This document shows, piece after piece, positions 17,118-25,792 of a DNA stretch of 64,000 bases; position 1 is the stretch's first letter, and every line of letters starts with the position of its first letter. The stretch is from NCBI GenBank assembly GCA_963772335.1, contig CAVYXF010000003.1:372001-436000 (forward strand). The letters run 5' to 3'. A program made the translations under genes and the position numbers. This DNA is from CAVYXF01 sp963772335. Lineage in GTDB: Bacteria > Pseudomonadota > Alphaproteobacteria > Rhizobiales > Rhodomicrobiaceae. A model generated the notes under the pieces. That model did not search any database. It saw nothing but the letters and a program-made list of their open reading frames with translations, and was not told the origin of the DNA.

Positions 17118-18284
17118 TTAGCGGCCAGAGGCGTCATTCGGCCCGATGCTGCGCCAGCCTTGACGATCGCGCCAGTCCGGCTCCAGCTTTTCGAAGCGGC
17201 GCAGCGTGAGCGAGGAGATGTCCGCGAAACTGCAGGTGCCATCGACGACCAGATCGCGGATGGCGCGCCCACTTGCCGGCGACAGGCCGAAGCCGACGCT
17301 GGACAGGGTTGCCACCACCACATTATCCGGCGCCACCAGCCGATCGATCACCGGGCGGCCATCCGGCGTATTTTCGATCACGCCCGCCCAGGAGCGGATG
17401 ATCCGCGCATGAGCGGCCTTCGGCAGCAGCTCGGCCAACCTACGCGCGATATGGCTCATCAGCGGCGTTGCCGGCTTGGCCGGCGCGCCGTCCTCCGGCA
17501 GATCGATCCATTCATGTGGGCCGCCGCCATAAGCGAGATTACCCCGCAAGGTCTGGCGTCCATAGAGCCCGTTACCGTCGATGCCGGTGCAGGGCATCAG
17601 CGGCAGCGGCTCGGTGATGATCATCTCCGCGCGCGCTGCCGCCATCGGCAGCTGATGGCCCAGCATGGCCGCCAACTTCCCGGTATGCGGCCCTGCGGCA
17701 AGCACAAGATGATCGCAGCCGATCACCCCGCGTGTGGTTTCGATGCCGCTCACCCGGCCGCCCTCGGTGAGAAATCCCGTAACCTCGCAATGCTGCAGAA
17801 TGCGCCCGCCATGATCCTCGATGGCCCAGGCAAAGCCTTGCACCGTGCGGTGCGGATTGGCGTGACCGCCGAAATGGTAGTAATAGCCGCCAAACACGTT
17901 CTCGCCCGCGAGCGGGACCATGTCCTGGCACTGCCGCGCATCGAGAATATCGGAGCGGAAGCCCTGTTTCGCCGCATTGCGAAGCGCGCGCGCATAGAGT
18001 TCCATCTGCGCCTCGCTGAAGGCCAGACGGATGCGATACGGCACGAACTCGGTGGGATAGCCGAGCAGCTCGTCCATCTGAGGCCAGAGCCGCTGCTCCT
18101 CCGCGAATAGCGGTGAGTGGTGATGCGAGCAGCCTCCGCCATTGCGGCCGGACGCCTCGCCGCCGATCTGGCCCTTCTCGATGACGAGCACATTATGTCC
18201 GTCGCGCGCCAGCCACCACCCTGCGCTGAGGCCGGTAACGCCGCCGCCGACGATGACGACGCTGGCTCCCTTGGGCGTCTCCAT
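17118..18284 (-). CDS. FAD-dependent amine/amino-acid oxidoreductase (DAO family, HcnC/sarcosine oxidase beta-like)
   Basis: A 388-residue DAO-family flavoprotein; the FAD motif VVIVGGGVTGLSAGWWLARD is at the N terminus and the family C-terminal motif runs through VVVATLSSVGFGLSPASGRA. The open frame continues upstream into the neighbouring gene, but the ATG at 18284 lies ten bases after that gene's stop and begins right before the FAD motif, so it is chosen. Together with the larger subunit upstream it forms the two-subunit layout of hydrogen-cyanide synthase HcnBC, opine oxidase OoxAB and octopine/nopaline oxidases. Near a betaine demethylase it may oxidise an N-methylated or N-substituted amino acid such as sarcosine. 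Confidence 0.85.
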   Translation of the reverse strand: METPKGASVVIVGGGVTGLSAGWWLARDGHNVLVIEKGQIGGEASGRNGGGCSHHHSPLFAEEQRLWPQMDELLGYPTEFVPYRIRLAFSEAQMELYARALRNAAKQGFRSDILDARQCQDMVPLAGENVFGGYYYHFGGHANPHRTVQGFAWAIEDHGGRILQHCEVTGFLTEGGRVSGIETTRGVIGCDHLVLAAGPHTGKLAAMLGHQLPMAAARAEMIITEPLPLMPCTGIDGNGLYGRQTLRGNLAYGGGPHEWIDLPEDGAPAKPATPLMSHIARRLAELLPKAAHARIIRSWAGVIENTPDGRPVIDRLVAPDNVVVATLSSVGFGLSPASGRAIRDLVVDGTCSFADISSLTLRRFEKLEPDWRDRQGWRSIGPNDASGR

Positions 18285-18294
18285 AGCCCTGCCC

Positions 18295-19902
18295 TCACTC
18301 GCTGACGATCGGGGCGGAGACGTCGTTGCCGGCGACGGTATAATGCTCCGGCACATCCCAGAAAGGACGCCATTGCGCATGCATGCCAAACCAGCTGTCC
18401 CAATGCTCGGCTTGCTCGCGCGGCTCGGGAACCTGCCCGGCGAGCGCCAGCGGCAGCGGGCGCACCGGTGCGCGATAGCCTGCAAGCGCAATGGCGGGCA
18501 GCGGCACGCGTCCCGCTAATGCGAGAAGCGCGGCCACCTGTTCGCGGCAGCGCCGGCCCTGGCACGGTCCCATGCCGGCGCGCGTAAGTCGCTTGATCTG
18601 GTCCGGGTCCGGCGGCGCCTCGCCCAGCAGACTTGAGACCGTCCGGTCATTGCGCCGGTCTCCCTGCCAGCCGAGATAGCGAGGCGGCCGCACCTCGAGG
18701 ATCTCGCGGGCGGTCACCTCCTCGCACAGGCACACATGACAGGCCGCGCGCGCCTCAACGACGCTCGCACGCACCCAGGCAAGCCGGTACTGCGAGAGAT
18801 CGAAAGCAGGTCTGTCCGGCACCGGCGCGGGCTCTGCCTGGACCACCTCGCCGCGCTTGCGCAAAATAGCGGATGCCGCACGCCGGCCTTCGGTTTCGGC
18901 CACGGCGCGATCAAGCGTCTTGGACGGCCAGATGCCGGCGCAATCGCCGGCAGCGAAAACGTCAGCGATTGAGGTGCGCTGATCGCCATCGACAACCGGC
19001 GCAAAGCCGCCACGCTCCGGCTGGAAAGCGATTTCGCAGCCGAGCGCGCCGAAAAGATCGATCACCGGCGTCGTGCCGACCCCGAGGATCACCCCATCGC
19101 ATGGGATGACACGTTCGGCCTCGTGATCCCGTCCATCAGCATCGATGCTCTGGACGAGCACGCCTTCGACGCTGTCGCGGCCGATCACTTCCCGGACGAC
19201 GTGGCGGGTGAGGATTTCAACCCCGCTTGCCCGCAGCTCATCGGCGAGAGAGGGGGCCCCAACCGGACCCTCGGCTTGCTCGACAATGACAGCAATCGTG
19301 ACGCCCGCCGCCGGCAAGGTCCGTGCGGTCGACAGCGCCTCGGTGGTCGAGCCAAGAATGACGACCTGCCGTGGACCGAGCGCCTCGTAGCGCCACGCGA
19401 GCAAGGCCGCCGCGGTCGCGCCCATCACGCCCGGCATGTCCCAGCCGGGGAAGGCAACGCCCATGTCCCGTCGCCCCGCCGCTACGATGACGTGCCGGGC
19501 GCCGATGAACCAGACGGCGTTTTCGTCAGCAAGGCCCGCAACGAGACCCGGCAGCCAGCCGACAGCGGGGCCGTTGGCATAGAGGCCGAAGCAGGCCGTG
19601 CCGAGGCGGATGTCGACTCCGGCCTCGAATGCATCCGCAATCAGCGGCTCACTCGCGATGAAGGCCTCCATCATCGCATTCCGGTTGCGTGCCGCGCCCG
19701 ACATACCCTGGCCGAAATGGAAGGGGATCTCGTCGCCCATCGTCTGAAAGCAGATAGGGTTCTCATCGACGAGAAGCACGGACGCGCCGCCCCGCGCTGC
19801 CGTGATCGCCGCTGCGAGACCGGCTGCACCACCGCCGACGACGAGCACGTCCGCTTGCTCCTGAAGGCTGAGCGGCTTGCCCGCAATCGATTTCGGATCC
19901 AT
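18295..19902 (-). CDS. FAD/NAD(P)-dependent oxidoreductase with C-terminal [2Fe-2S] domain (HcnB/OoxA-like)
   Basis: A 535-residue protein. The N-terminal FAD motif is DVLVVGGGAAGLAAAITAAR; a second nucleotide-binding motif follows near residue 180 (QVVILGSTTEALS, degenerate). The C-terminal third has a cysteine cluster HVCLCEEVT ... GMGPCQGRRC, the BFD-like [2Fe-2S] site of HcnB, OoxA and sarcosine-oxidase alpha proteins. It is the first gene of a leftward pair. The usual third small ferredoxin-like subunit (HcnA/OoxX type) is not recognisable upstream. Confidence 0.85.
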   Translation of the reverse strand: MDPKSIAGKPLSLQEQADVLVVGGGAAGLAAAITAARGGASVLLVDENPICFQTMGDEIPFHFGQGMSGAARNRNAMMEAFIASEPLIADAFEAGVDIRLGTACFGLYANGPAVGWLPGLVAGLADENAVWFIGARHVIVAAGRRDMGVAFPGWDMPGVMGATAAALLAWRYEALGPRQVVILGSTTEALSTARTLPAAGVTIAVIVEQAEGPVGAPSLADELRASGVEILTRHVVREVIGRDSVEGVLVQSIDADGRDHEAERVIPCDGVILGVGTTPVIDLFGALGCEIAFQPERGGFAPVVDGDQRTSIADVFAAGDCAGIWPSKTLDRAVAETEGRRAASAILRKRGEVVQAEPAPVPDRPAFDLSQYRLAWVRASVVEARAACHVCLCEEVTAREILEVRPPRYLGWQGDRRNDRTVSSLLGEAPPDPDQIKRLTRAGMGPCQGRRCREQVAALLALAGRVPLPAIALAGYRAPVRPLPLALAGQVPEPREQAEHWDSWFGMHAQWRPFWDVPEHYTVAGNDVSAPIVSE

Positions 19903-20332
19903 GTCATTCCCTAAAGCGCATCTCGCGCATGCGCGGCGCTGGCGGAGCCATTATTTCTTCCACGATCCAAAGCCACCGGCCGGTTTTCGACGGCGGCAAC
20001 AAAGTTTCCGACACGCCATGCCCCTCCTCAAGTGAAGGGATTGGCGTTCGCCGCCTGAACGCCGCTCTTCCGGATCGCGCCGGCGACCTCGGCCCCTTCG
20101 CCTCGGAGCCGACCGATGGTTGACCGCAAGCTGCCGATGGCCGACGGTGGACCACCGCAGTGTGTGCCCAAATCGTTACGTTCGCTTGGCGAGAGCGGAA
20201 GCGGGGCGCCCGGCCCCTTTGCTTCAACAGCCGACATCAGGTAGGCCTAGCCATGTGGGGTTCAGTCAAATAGGCTGATCGCCGACCTTTGGTCGGCGCG
20301 GGGCGTGGACAGACATTCAACCAGGACTTGGC
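19903..20332. other. Intergenic region with a stable hairpin, no gene recognised
   Basis: Divergent spacer between the HcnB-like gene and the L,D-transpeptidase gene. Short open frames on the minus strand have no recognisable content, and no HcnA-like cysteine pattern is present. A perfect 8-bp hairpin (arms CGCCGACC at 20280-20287 and GGTCGGCG at 20291-20298, loop TTT) lies about 35 bases before the transpeptidase start, in its probable 5' leader. Confidence 0.5.
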
Positions 20333-21865
20333 ATGGTAAATCGATTCATGATGGCGAACAGGGCCGTGGCGATGCGGCGTTGGGCGGGGCCCGCCATTGT
20401 GGCGCTCGCCGCGATGACGGCGCTGACCGCCGATGCCGCGGCGAAACAGACGCGCCCCGCGCCACCCAAAGAGGCGACGGCGCCGCGGGAGGCCGGCGAG
20501 CCGATCATGGCGATCGTGTCGATCAAGTCGCAGCAGGTTACCTTTTATGACGCCGACGGCTGGATCCTGCGTGCGCCGGTTTCGACCGGCGTCAAGGGAC
20601 GCGAGACGCCAGCCGGCGTCTTCGCGGTCATCGAGAAAGACAAAGATCACCACTCCACCATGTATGACGATGCCTGGATGCCGAACATGCAGCGCATCAC
20701 CTGGAACGGCGTTGCGCTACACGGCGGACCGCTGCCCGGCTATGCGGCTTCGCATGGCTGCGTGCGCATGCCCTACGACTTTGCGGAGAAGCTATTCGAC
20801 AAGACACGGATCGGGATGCGGGTGATCATCTCGCCCAACGATGCAGAGCCGGCCGTGTTTTCCCACCCGGCGCTATTCCAGCCGAACGCGGGAGCTATCG
20901 CGGCTGCTCCGGCGCGGGCCGAGGCGCTCGCCCGCGAGGCCGCGGAGGTCACCAAGGCGGCCGAGGAGGCGAAGAAAGCCGCGGCGAGCGCGGTCCGCGA
21001 GGCCGCATCACTCAAGGGTGCGCTGCGCAAACTGAAATTGCTCAAGACCAACGCCGACGCCGAGTTAGCTGCCGCCGAGAAGGCGCTTGCGGCAGCAAAG
21101 ACGGACAAAGCCAAGGCGCGGGCAGAGGAGCGCAAACAGAAAGCCGAGGCCAAGGTCGCGGAAGTGTCGAGCCAGATCGAGACCGCCCCGCCCGATGCGA
21201 AGTCGAAAATCGACGCCGAGACCGCCGCAAAGGACGCCGCCAAGCAGGCCGAAGCCAAGAAGGTCGCTGCCACCAAAGCGGCAACCGAGGCGAAGCTTGC
21301 GCTCGAACCGGTCTCGATCTATATCAGCCGCGCGACGCAGAAGCTTTACGTGCGGCGCAATACGCACAAGCCTGCGCCGGACGGCGGCGGCGAGGTGTTC
21401 GATACGAGCATCGAGGTCCCGGTCACGATCCAAGATCCCGGCCAACGGATCGGCACGCATGTGTTCACCGCGATGGCGCGCAGCGGCACGGGGCTGCGTT
21501 GGAGCGCGGTCACGATCGACAATGGAGACGATGCCAAAAACGCGCTGGGCCGCATCACCATCCCGCAGGCCGTGCTCGATCGCATCGCGCCGACCGCATT
21601 GCCGCGCTCCTCGATCGTCATCTCGGACGAGCCGCTGAGCACCGAGACCAACTATCGCACCGAGTTTGTAGCGGTGCTGAGCAACCAGCCCCAAGGCGGA
21701 TTCATCACGCGCAAGCCTTCGTTCGAATCCGTCATTGCAAGCGACGACGACCGGGACGATGACGGTTTCGGCTTCTTTTTCGAGCGCAATGGAAACTCCT
21801 GGCGTGGCAATACGCGTCAGCCCGTCCGCCGATACCGTCAACCGCAAGAGGACTGGTGGTGGTAA
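20333..21865 (+). CDS. L,D-transpeptidase (YkuD family) with coiled-coil insert and second degenerate YkuD-like domain
   Basis: A 510-residue exported protein. The N terminus has an extended signal peptide (hydrophobic core IVALAAMTALTADAAA). Residues ~57-165 form the catalytic domain with His130 and Cys143 in ALHGGPLPGYAASHGCVRMP, the signature of enzymes that make 3-3 peptidoglycan or Braun-lipoprotein-type links. Residues ~190-325 are an Ala/Lys/Glu-rich coiled coil. Residues ~330-470 resemble a second YkuD-type fold (IYISRATQKLYVR, then RIGTHVFTAMARSG) without the catalytic cysteine. The C terminus is acidic then Arg/Trp-rich. AGGA six bases before the ATG at 20333 supports that start. 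Confidence 0.87.
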   Translation: MVNRFMMANRAVAMRRWAGPAIVALAAMTALTADAAAKQTRPAPPKEATAPREAGEPIMAIVSIKSQQVTFYDADGWILRAPVSTGVKGRETPAGVFAVIEKDKDHHSTMYDDAWMPNMQRITWNGVALHGGPLPGYAASHGCVRMPYDFAEKLFDKTRIGMRVIISPNDAEPAVFSHPALFQPNAGAIAAAPARAEALAREAAEVTKAAEEAKKAAASAVREAASLKGALRKLKLLKTNADAELAAAEKALAAAKTDKAKARAEERKQKAEAKVAEVSSQIETAPPDAKSKIDAETAAKDAAKQAEAKKVAATKAATEAKLALEPVSIYISRATQKLYVRRNTHKPAPDGGGEVFDTSIEVPVTIQDPGQRIGTHVFTAMARSGTGLRWSAVTIDNGDDAKNALGRITIPQAVLDRIAPTALPRSSIVISDEPLSTETNYRTEFVAVLSNQPQGGFITRKPSFESVIASDDDRDDDGFGFFFERNGNSWRGNTRQPVRRYRQPQEDWWW

Positions 21866-21943
21866 GACGCGGCAGGCCGCGTGGTCGCGCGGGTCACTCG
21901 CTGATCCAATCCCCGCGGTTGGTGGAAAGTGGCCCCGGTCACT

Positions 21944-22441
21944 TCACTTCGAGAGGCGTGCTTCGCGACCAAGCTTATCGAGCCAGCGGGCGATGCGGGC
22001 GCGATTGACGCCGAGATCGCCGCGGCCAAGCTGCGACCGCGAATAGAGCGCGAGCGTCGATTGCCCATCGCCGCGCGGGAAGTAGCGAACGACGATGGTA
22101 TCCGGAAAGTGCATCCACCGGCTGCGCTGGATGTAGCGATCGGAAGCCGGACCGTCCTCCACCTGCTCGATATTGGGTTCGGACGCGATCACACGCGCCA
22201 GAGCCTGCTTCAAGTCTGCGACCCCGACAGCGTAGACCGGCGGGATCACATCACTAACCGCTTGGCAGACGCCGGGAGGGCAGGCCAGCGCATCATTTGG
22301 CGTCGCACGCCGCTCCAAGGTCTCGAAAGTCACCGGGCCAAGGTCGGCAGGGCCGAACAGCTTCCAAACGCCGTCGAGGCCGAATGCGAACACAGCGATC
22401 ATTGCTCCTGGGATGAGGAAGATCCCGACGCGACGCGCCAT
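21944..22441 (-). CDS. DUF1499 family membrane-anchored protein
   Basis: About 165 residues: one N-terminal transmembrane segment (RRVGIFLIPGAMIAVFAFGL), then a soluble domain with the DUF1499 pattern (CPPGVCQAVSDVIPPVYAVG, RSRWMHFPDTIVVRYFP). The family is found in many proteobacteria and its function is unknown. An ATG 60 bases upstream (22501) is in frame, but the sequence just after it contains a TATAAC-like element on this strand and adds a charged stretch before the membrane segment, so I prefer 22441 with moderate certainty. It converges with the L,D-transpeptidase gene; a role in the envelope is only a guess. Confidence 0.75.
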   Translation of the reverse strand: MARRVGIFLIPGAMIAVFAFGLDGVWKLFGPADLGPVTFETLERRATPNDALACPPGVCQAVSDVIPPVYAVGVADLKQALARVIASEPNIEQVEDGPASDRYIQRSRWMHFPDTIVVRYFPRGDGQSTLALYSRSQLGRGDLGVNRARIARWLDKLGREARLSK

Positions 22442-22912
22442 CTGGACACGGCCTTTCAGTTTCTCTACGCCAAGCTCTCTCGTTCTTGTTATAGTGGGCA
22501 TGGCACCCTAAGTGAGGCTCTCGCCGCCAGAGACCGCGCCGCCACCCAGGCTGGGCCTGGATGATGCTTCATCGCCAGAGTACCTGGCGCGAGCGGCGGA
22601 CGCGCAAGCGATGAGGTGCAACACCTATCGCAGAGAATCGACGGCCTGGAGGGGCAATCGCTGCACGAGGAGATAGCACGCCTGCGCGCTGACGGAAGCT
22701 AGCAATCGTGCGGGCAGCCGACAAAACTCGACAAGAGCAATTTGCCGAAGCTCGCCTCTTTCGCCCCGGTACTCCCCGGCAGCCGCCGCCTGAGCTTTCT
22801 CGCGATGGCTGTTTCCGTTCGAGCGGCGATGTATTAGAAGTGCCAAGGCCGGCGGCAATGCCGCACCTGCGCGCAGCCAAACCAAATGGAGCAGATCTTG
22901 GAACGTGCCGAC
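22442..22912. other. Non-coding stretch upstream of desaturase
   Basis: About 470 bases between the divergent DUF1499 and desaturase genes. Short open frames on both strands have arginine-rich, low-complexity translations typical of chance frames in GC-rich DNA. It presumably holds both promoters; a TATAAC at about 22486-22491 (minus strand) is a possible -10 element for the DUF1499 gene. Confidence 0.4.
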
Positions 22913-23926
22913 ATGTCTACGCAGGCCGCGAGCGCGCGTGATTGGACAAGAATTCTCAGCCGGTATCGTGAGCCAAGCCCCACGCGCAGCGTGTTTGAAC
23001 TGATCATCACCGCCGGCTCCTTCGTGCTGCTATGGGTCCTCATGCTGGCCGCTTTGAAGATCGGCTATTGGCTTAGCCTGATCATCGCGCTGCCCGCTGC
23101 CGGCTTTCTTGTCCGCCTTTTCATGATCCAGCATGACTGCGGTCACGGCTCGCTCTTCCGCCATCGTCTCGCCAATGACTGGGTGGGCCGGGCAATCGGT
23201 GCACTGACGCTCACGCCCTATGATTACTGGCGCCGCAGTCATGCCATCCACCACGCAAGCGCCGGCGATCTCGACCACCGGGGCATCGGCGACATCGCTA
23301 CCCTGACCGTGCGCGAATATCTCAATCTGTCCTGGTGGGGGCGGCTCCGCTACCGGCTGTACCGGCACCCGATCGTCCTGTTCGGCATCGGCCCCGCCTA
23401 TCAGTTCATCCTGCAGCACCGGCTGCCGGTCGGCATGATGAGCAAGGGATGGCAGCCCTGGATGAGCACCATGGCCACCAATGCAGCCATTGCATTGCTC
23501 ATCGTTGGCGCGATGTGGCTGGTCGGCGTGACCCCATTCCTGCTCGTGCATCTACCGATCACGCTGCTCGCCGCCTCGATCGGCGTCTGGCTGTTCTATG
23601 TTCAGCATCAGTTCGAGGACACGTTTTGGGCAGAGCACCCCAACTGGACGCTGCATGAGGCTGCCCTCTACGGCAGCTCGCATTACGATCTGCCGGGAGT
23701 TCTGCGATGGTTCACTGCCAATATCGGCGTGCACCATGTGCATCATCTCTGCAGCCGGATCCCCTATTACCGACTGCCGCAGGTGCTCCGTGATCATCCC
23801 GAGCTGAAGGGCATCGGACGATTGACGCTGTTGCAGAGCTTTGGCTGCGTGCGGCTGACGCTGTGGGATGAAACCCGCCGTAAGCTGATTTCGTTCGCGC
23901 AGTTGCGGCACTGTCCTGATCAATGA
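22913..23926 (+). CDS. Membrane fatty acid desaturase (omega-6/delta-12 type)
   Basis: A multi-pass membrane di-iron desaturase of about 337 residues. All three histidine boxes are present: HDCGHGS, HAIHHAS and HHVHHL, with hydrophobic segments between them. The spacing matches the acyl-lipid delta-12/omega-6 desaturase group found in cyanobacteria and some alphaproteobacteria; it introduces a double bond in membrane-lipid acyl chains using O2 and a ferredoxin or similar donor. An ATG 27 bases upstream (22886) is in frame but has no ribosome binding site, whereas the ATG at 22913 has GGAA nine bases before it. No dedicated electron donor gene is adjacent. Confidence 0.87.
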   Translation: MSTQAASARDWTRILSRYREPSPTRSVFELIITAGSFVLLWVLMLAALKIGYWLSLIIALPAAGFLVRLFMIQHDCGHGSLFRHRLANDWVGRAIGALTLTPYDYWRRSHAIHHASAGDLDHRGIGDIATLTVREYLNLSWWGRLRYRLYRHPIVLFGIGPAYQFILQHRLPVGMMSKGWQPWMSTMATNAAIALLIVGAMWLVGVTPFLLVHLPITLLAASIGVWLFYVQHQFEDTFWAEHPNWTLHEAALYGSSHYDLPGVLRWFTANIGVHHVHHLCSRIPYYRLPQVLRDHPELKGIGRLTLLQSFGCVRLTLWDETRRKLISFAQLRHCPDQ

Positions 23927-24213
23927 TCACTGCATACCACCACCGACTTCCCGGGGGCCCCGCAGGCACGGGAGAAGGCTTTATTTCTGGCTGGCCCGCA
24001 GATGGCGCCAGGGGCGTCCTGAAACTAACCTCGCTGCTAATGGCGATGTGCCGTTCCTCGGGATAGCGTGCGACTGAATCGATGGTCGGCTATTTCGGGC
24101 GGGCGATGTGGCGGCGCGTTCTCTTCGCTTGCAGGACGCGCACTTTTTTTTGCTTGTAACAGCCGTATTCGGTGGCGCGAAAAGAATACAGCGCCTGATA
24201 CGGAGGAACGGCT

Positions 24214-25792
24214 GTGGATTTGCTCGGCAGATTGACCATGGAGGGGCTTTCTTTCCTCTCCACGCTGTTCGTCTTCGCAGTCGGATTGTTTGTGCTTGCC
24301 GTTTTCATCGTGTTCGTCGTCGATGTCAGCCAGACCAGCGACGCCATCCGGCGCAACTATCCCGTCATCGGCCGCTTTCGTGCCCTGTTCACGGCGCTTG
24401 GCGAGTTCTTCCGGCAATATTTCTTCGCGCTCGACCGGGAGGAGCTGCCGTTCAATCGCGCCGAGCGCGATTGGGTGTATCGGTCGGCTGCCGGCGCGGA
24501 CAACACTGTCGCCTTCGGCTCGACCCGGAACCTGACCCCCGTCGGCACGGTGATCTTCGTCAACTGCCCGTTTCCCACGCTCGACGAGCATGCCTTGGCC
24601 GCGCCGACCGTGATCGTCGGGCCGTATACCGACCACCCCTATGCGTTCTCCTCCATCATCAACATCTCGGCCATGAGCTACGGCGCGCTGTCGACGCCGG
24701 CGGTGCGTGCGCTCTCCAGGGGCGCGAAGGTGGCGGGATGCTGGCTGAACACCGGCGAAGGCGGCCTTGCGCCTTATCACCTGGAGGGCGGCTGCGATAT
24801 CGTCTTCCAGATCGGCACCGCCAAATACGGGGTGCGCTCGCTGGATGGCGCGCTCGACGACGACCGCCTGCGCGAGATCGCAGCACTCGATCAGGTGAAG
24901 ATGTTCGAGCTCAAGCTCAGCCAGGGCGCCAAGCCCGGCAAGGGCGGCATCCTGCCGGCGGTCAAGGTGACGCCGGAGATCGCCGCCATCCGCGGCATTC
25001 CCGTGCATCAGGAACTCGATCTCGCCCAACCGCCATCCCGAGATCGACAGCGTGGCGGACCTGCTGGGCGTCATCGGACGCATCCGCGATGTGACGCGCA
25101 AGCCGGTTGGCTTCAAGGCGGTGCTCGGTGCCTATGGCTGGCTGGAAGCGATGTGCCGAGAAATCCGCCAGCGCGGCATCGAAAGTGCGCCGGACTTCTT
25201 CACCCTCGATTCCGGCGATGGCGGTACGGGTGCCGCGCCGATGCCGCTGATGGACAATGTGGGGCTGCCGATCAGGGAGTCGCTGCCGATGGTAGTCGAC
25301 ATCCTATGCAAATACGGTCTGCGCGACCGCATCAAGCTGTTCGCGGCGGGCAAGCTGATCACCCCCGCCGAAGTGGCGTGGGCCTATTGCGCCGGGGCCG
25401 ACGCTGTGAATTCCGCGCGCGGCTTCATGTTTGCGCTGGGCTGCATCCAATCGCTCAAATGCAACCGCAACACCTGCCCAACCGGCATCACCACCCACGA
25501 CCGCCGGCTGCAGCGCGGCCTGAACCCGGCGGAAAAGTCCGTGCGCGTGGCGCGCTTTGTCGACAAGATGCGAAAGGACGTCGGGGTGATCGCGCATTCC
25601 TGCGGGGTGCCGCATCCGCGTGCGCTGAAGCGCTACCATTGCCGCATCGTCCAGCATACCGGCCGCTCGGTCCCGCTCGACGAGTTGTTTCCGGCAATCA
25701 CCCCGGAGCCGGAATTCGCCCCTGCGCCGATGCCGCTGGGGGCCGGACTGGATCACGGCGCTCTTCACATGCTCGCTGGCGAGGCAAAATGA
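24214..25792 (+). CDS. FMN-binding glutamate synthase-like protein, interrupted by a one-base frameshift
   Basis: Begins with GTG at 24214 behind GGAGG (24202-24206). Residues ~8-40 are a membrane segment, followed by the FMN/TIM-barrel domain of the GltB-like (glutamate synthase-related) family: NISAMSYGALS, LNTGEGGLAPYH, then after the break TLDSGDGGTGAAP and a [3Fe-4S] cysteine set (C-x5-C-x4-C in GCIQSLKCNRNTCPTGI). The frame changes at about 25013: removing one A from CAGGAACTCG restores HQDSISPNRHPEIDSVADLL, the expected family sequence. As given, the first frame stays open through the next gene and would yield a 941-residue artefactual fusion. The substrate of these stand-alone proteins is uncertain. 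The stop overlaps the next gene (ATGA). Confidence 0.85.

Noticed and set aside
24141..24155. T-run upstream of the glutamate-synthase-like gene as a terminator
   Set aside because: An eight-T run is present but no stable hairpin precedes it on either strand.
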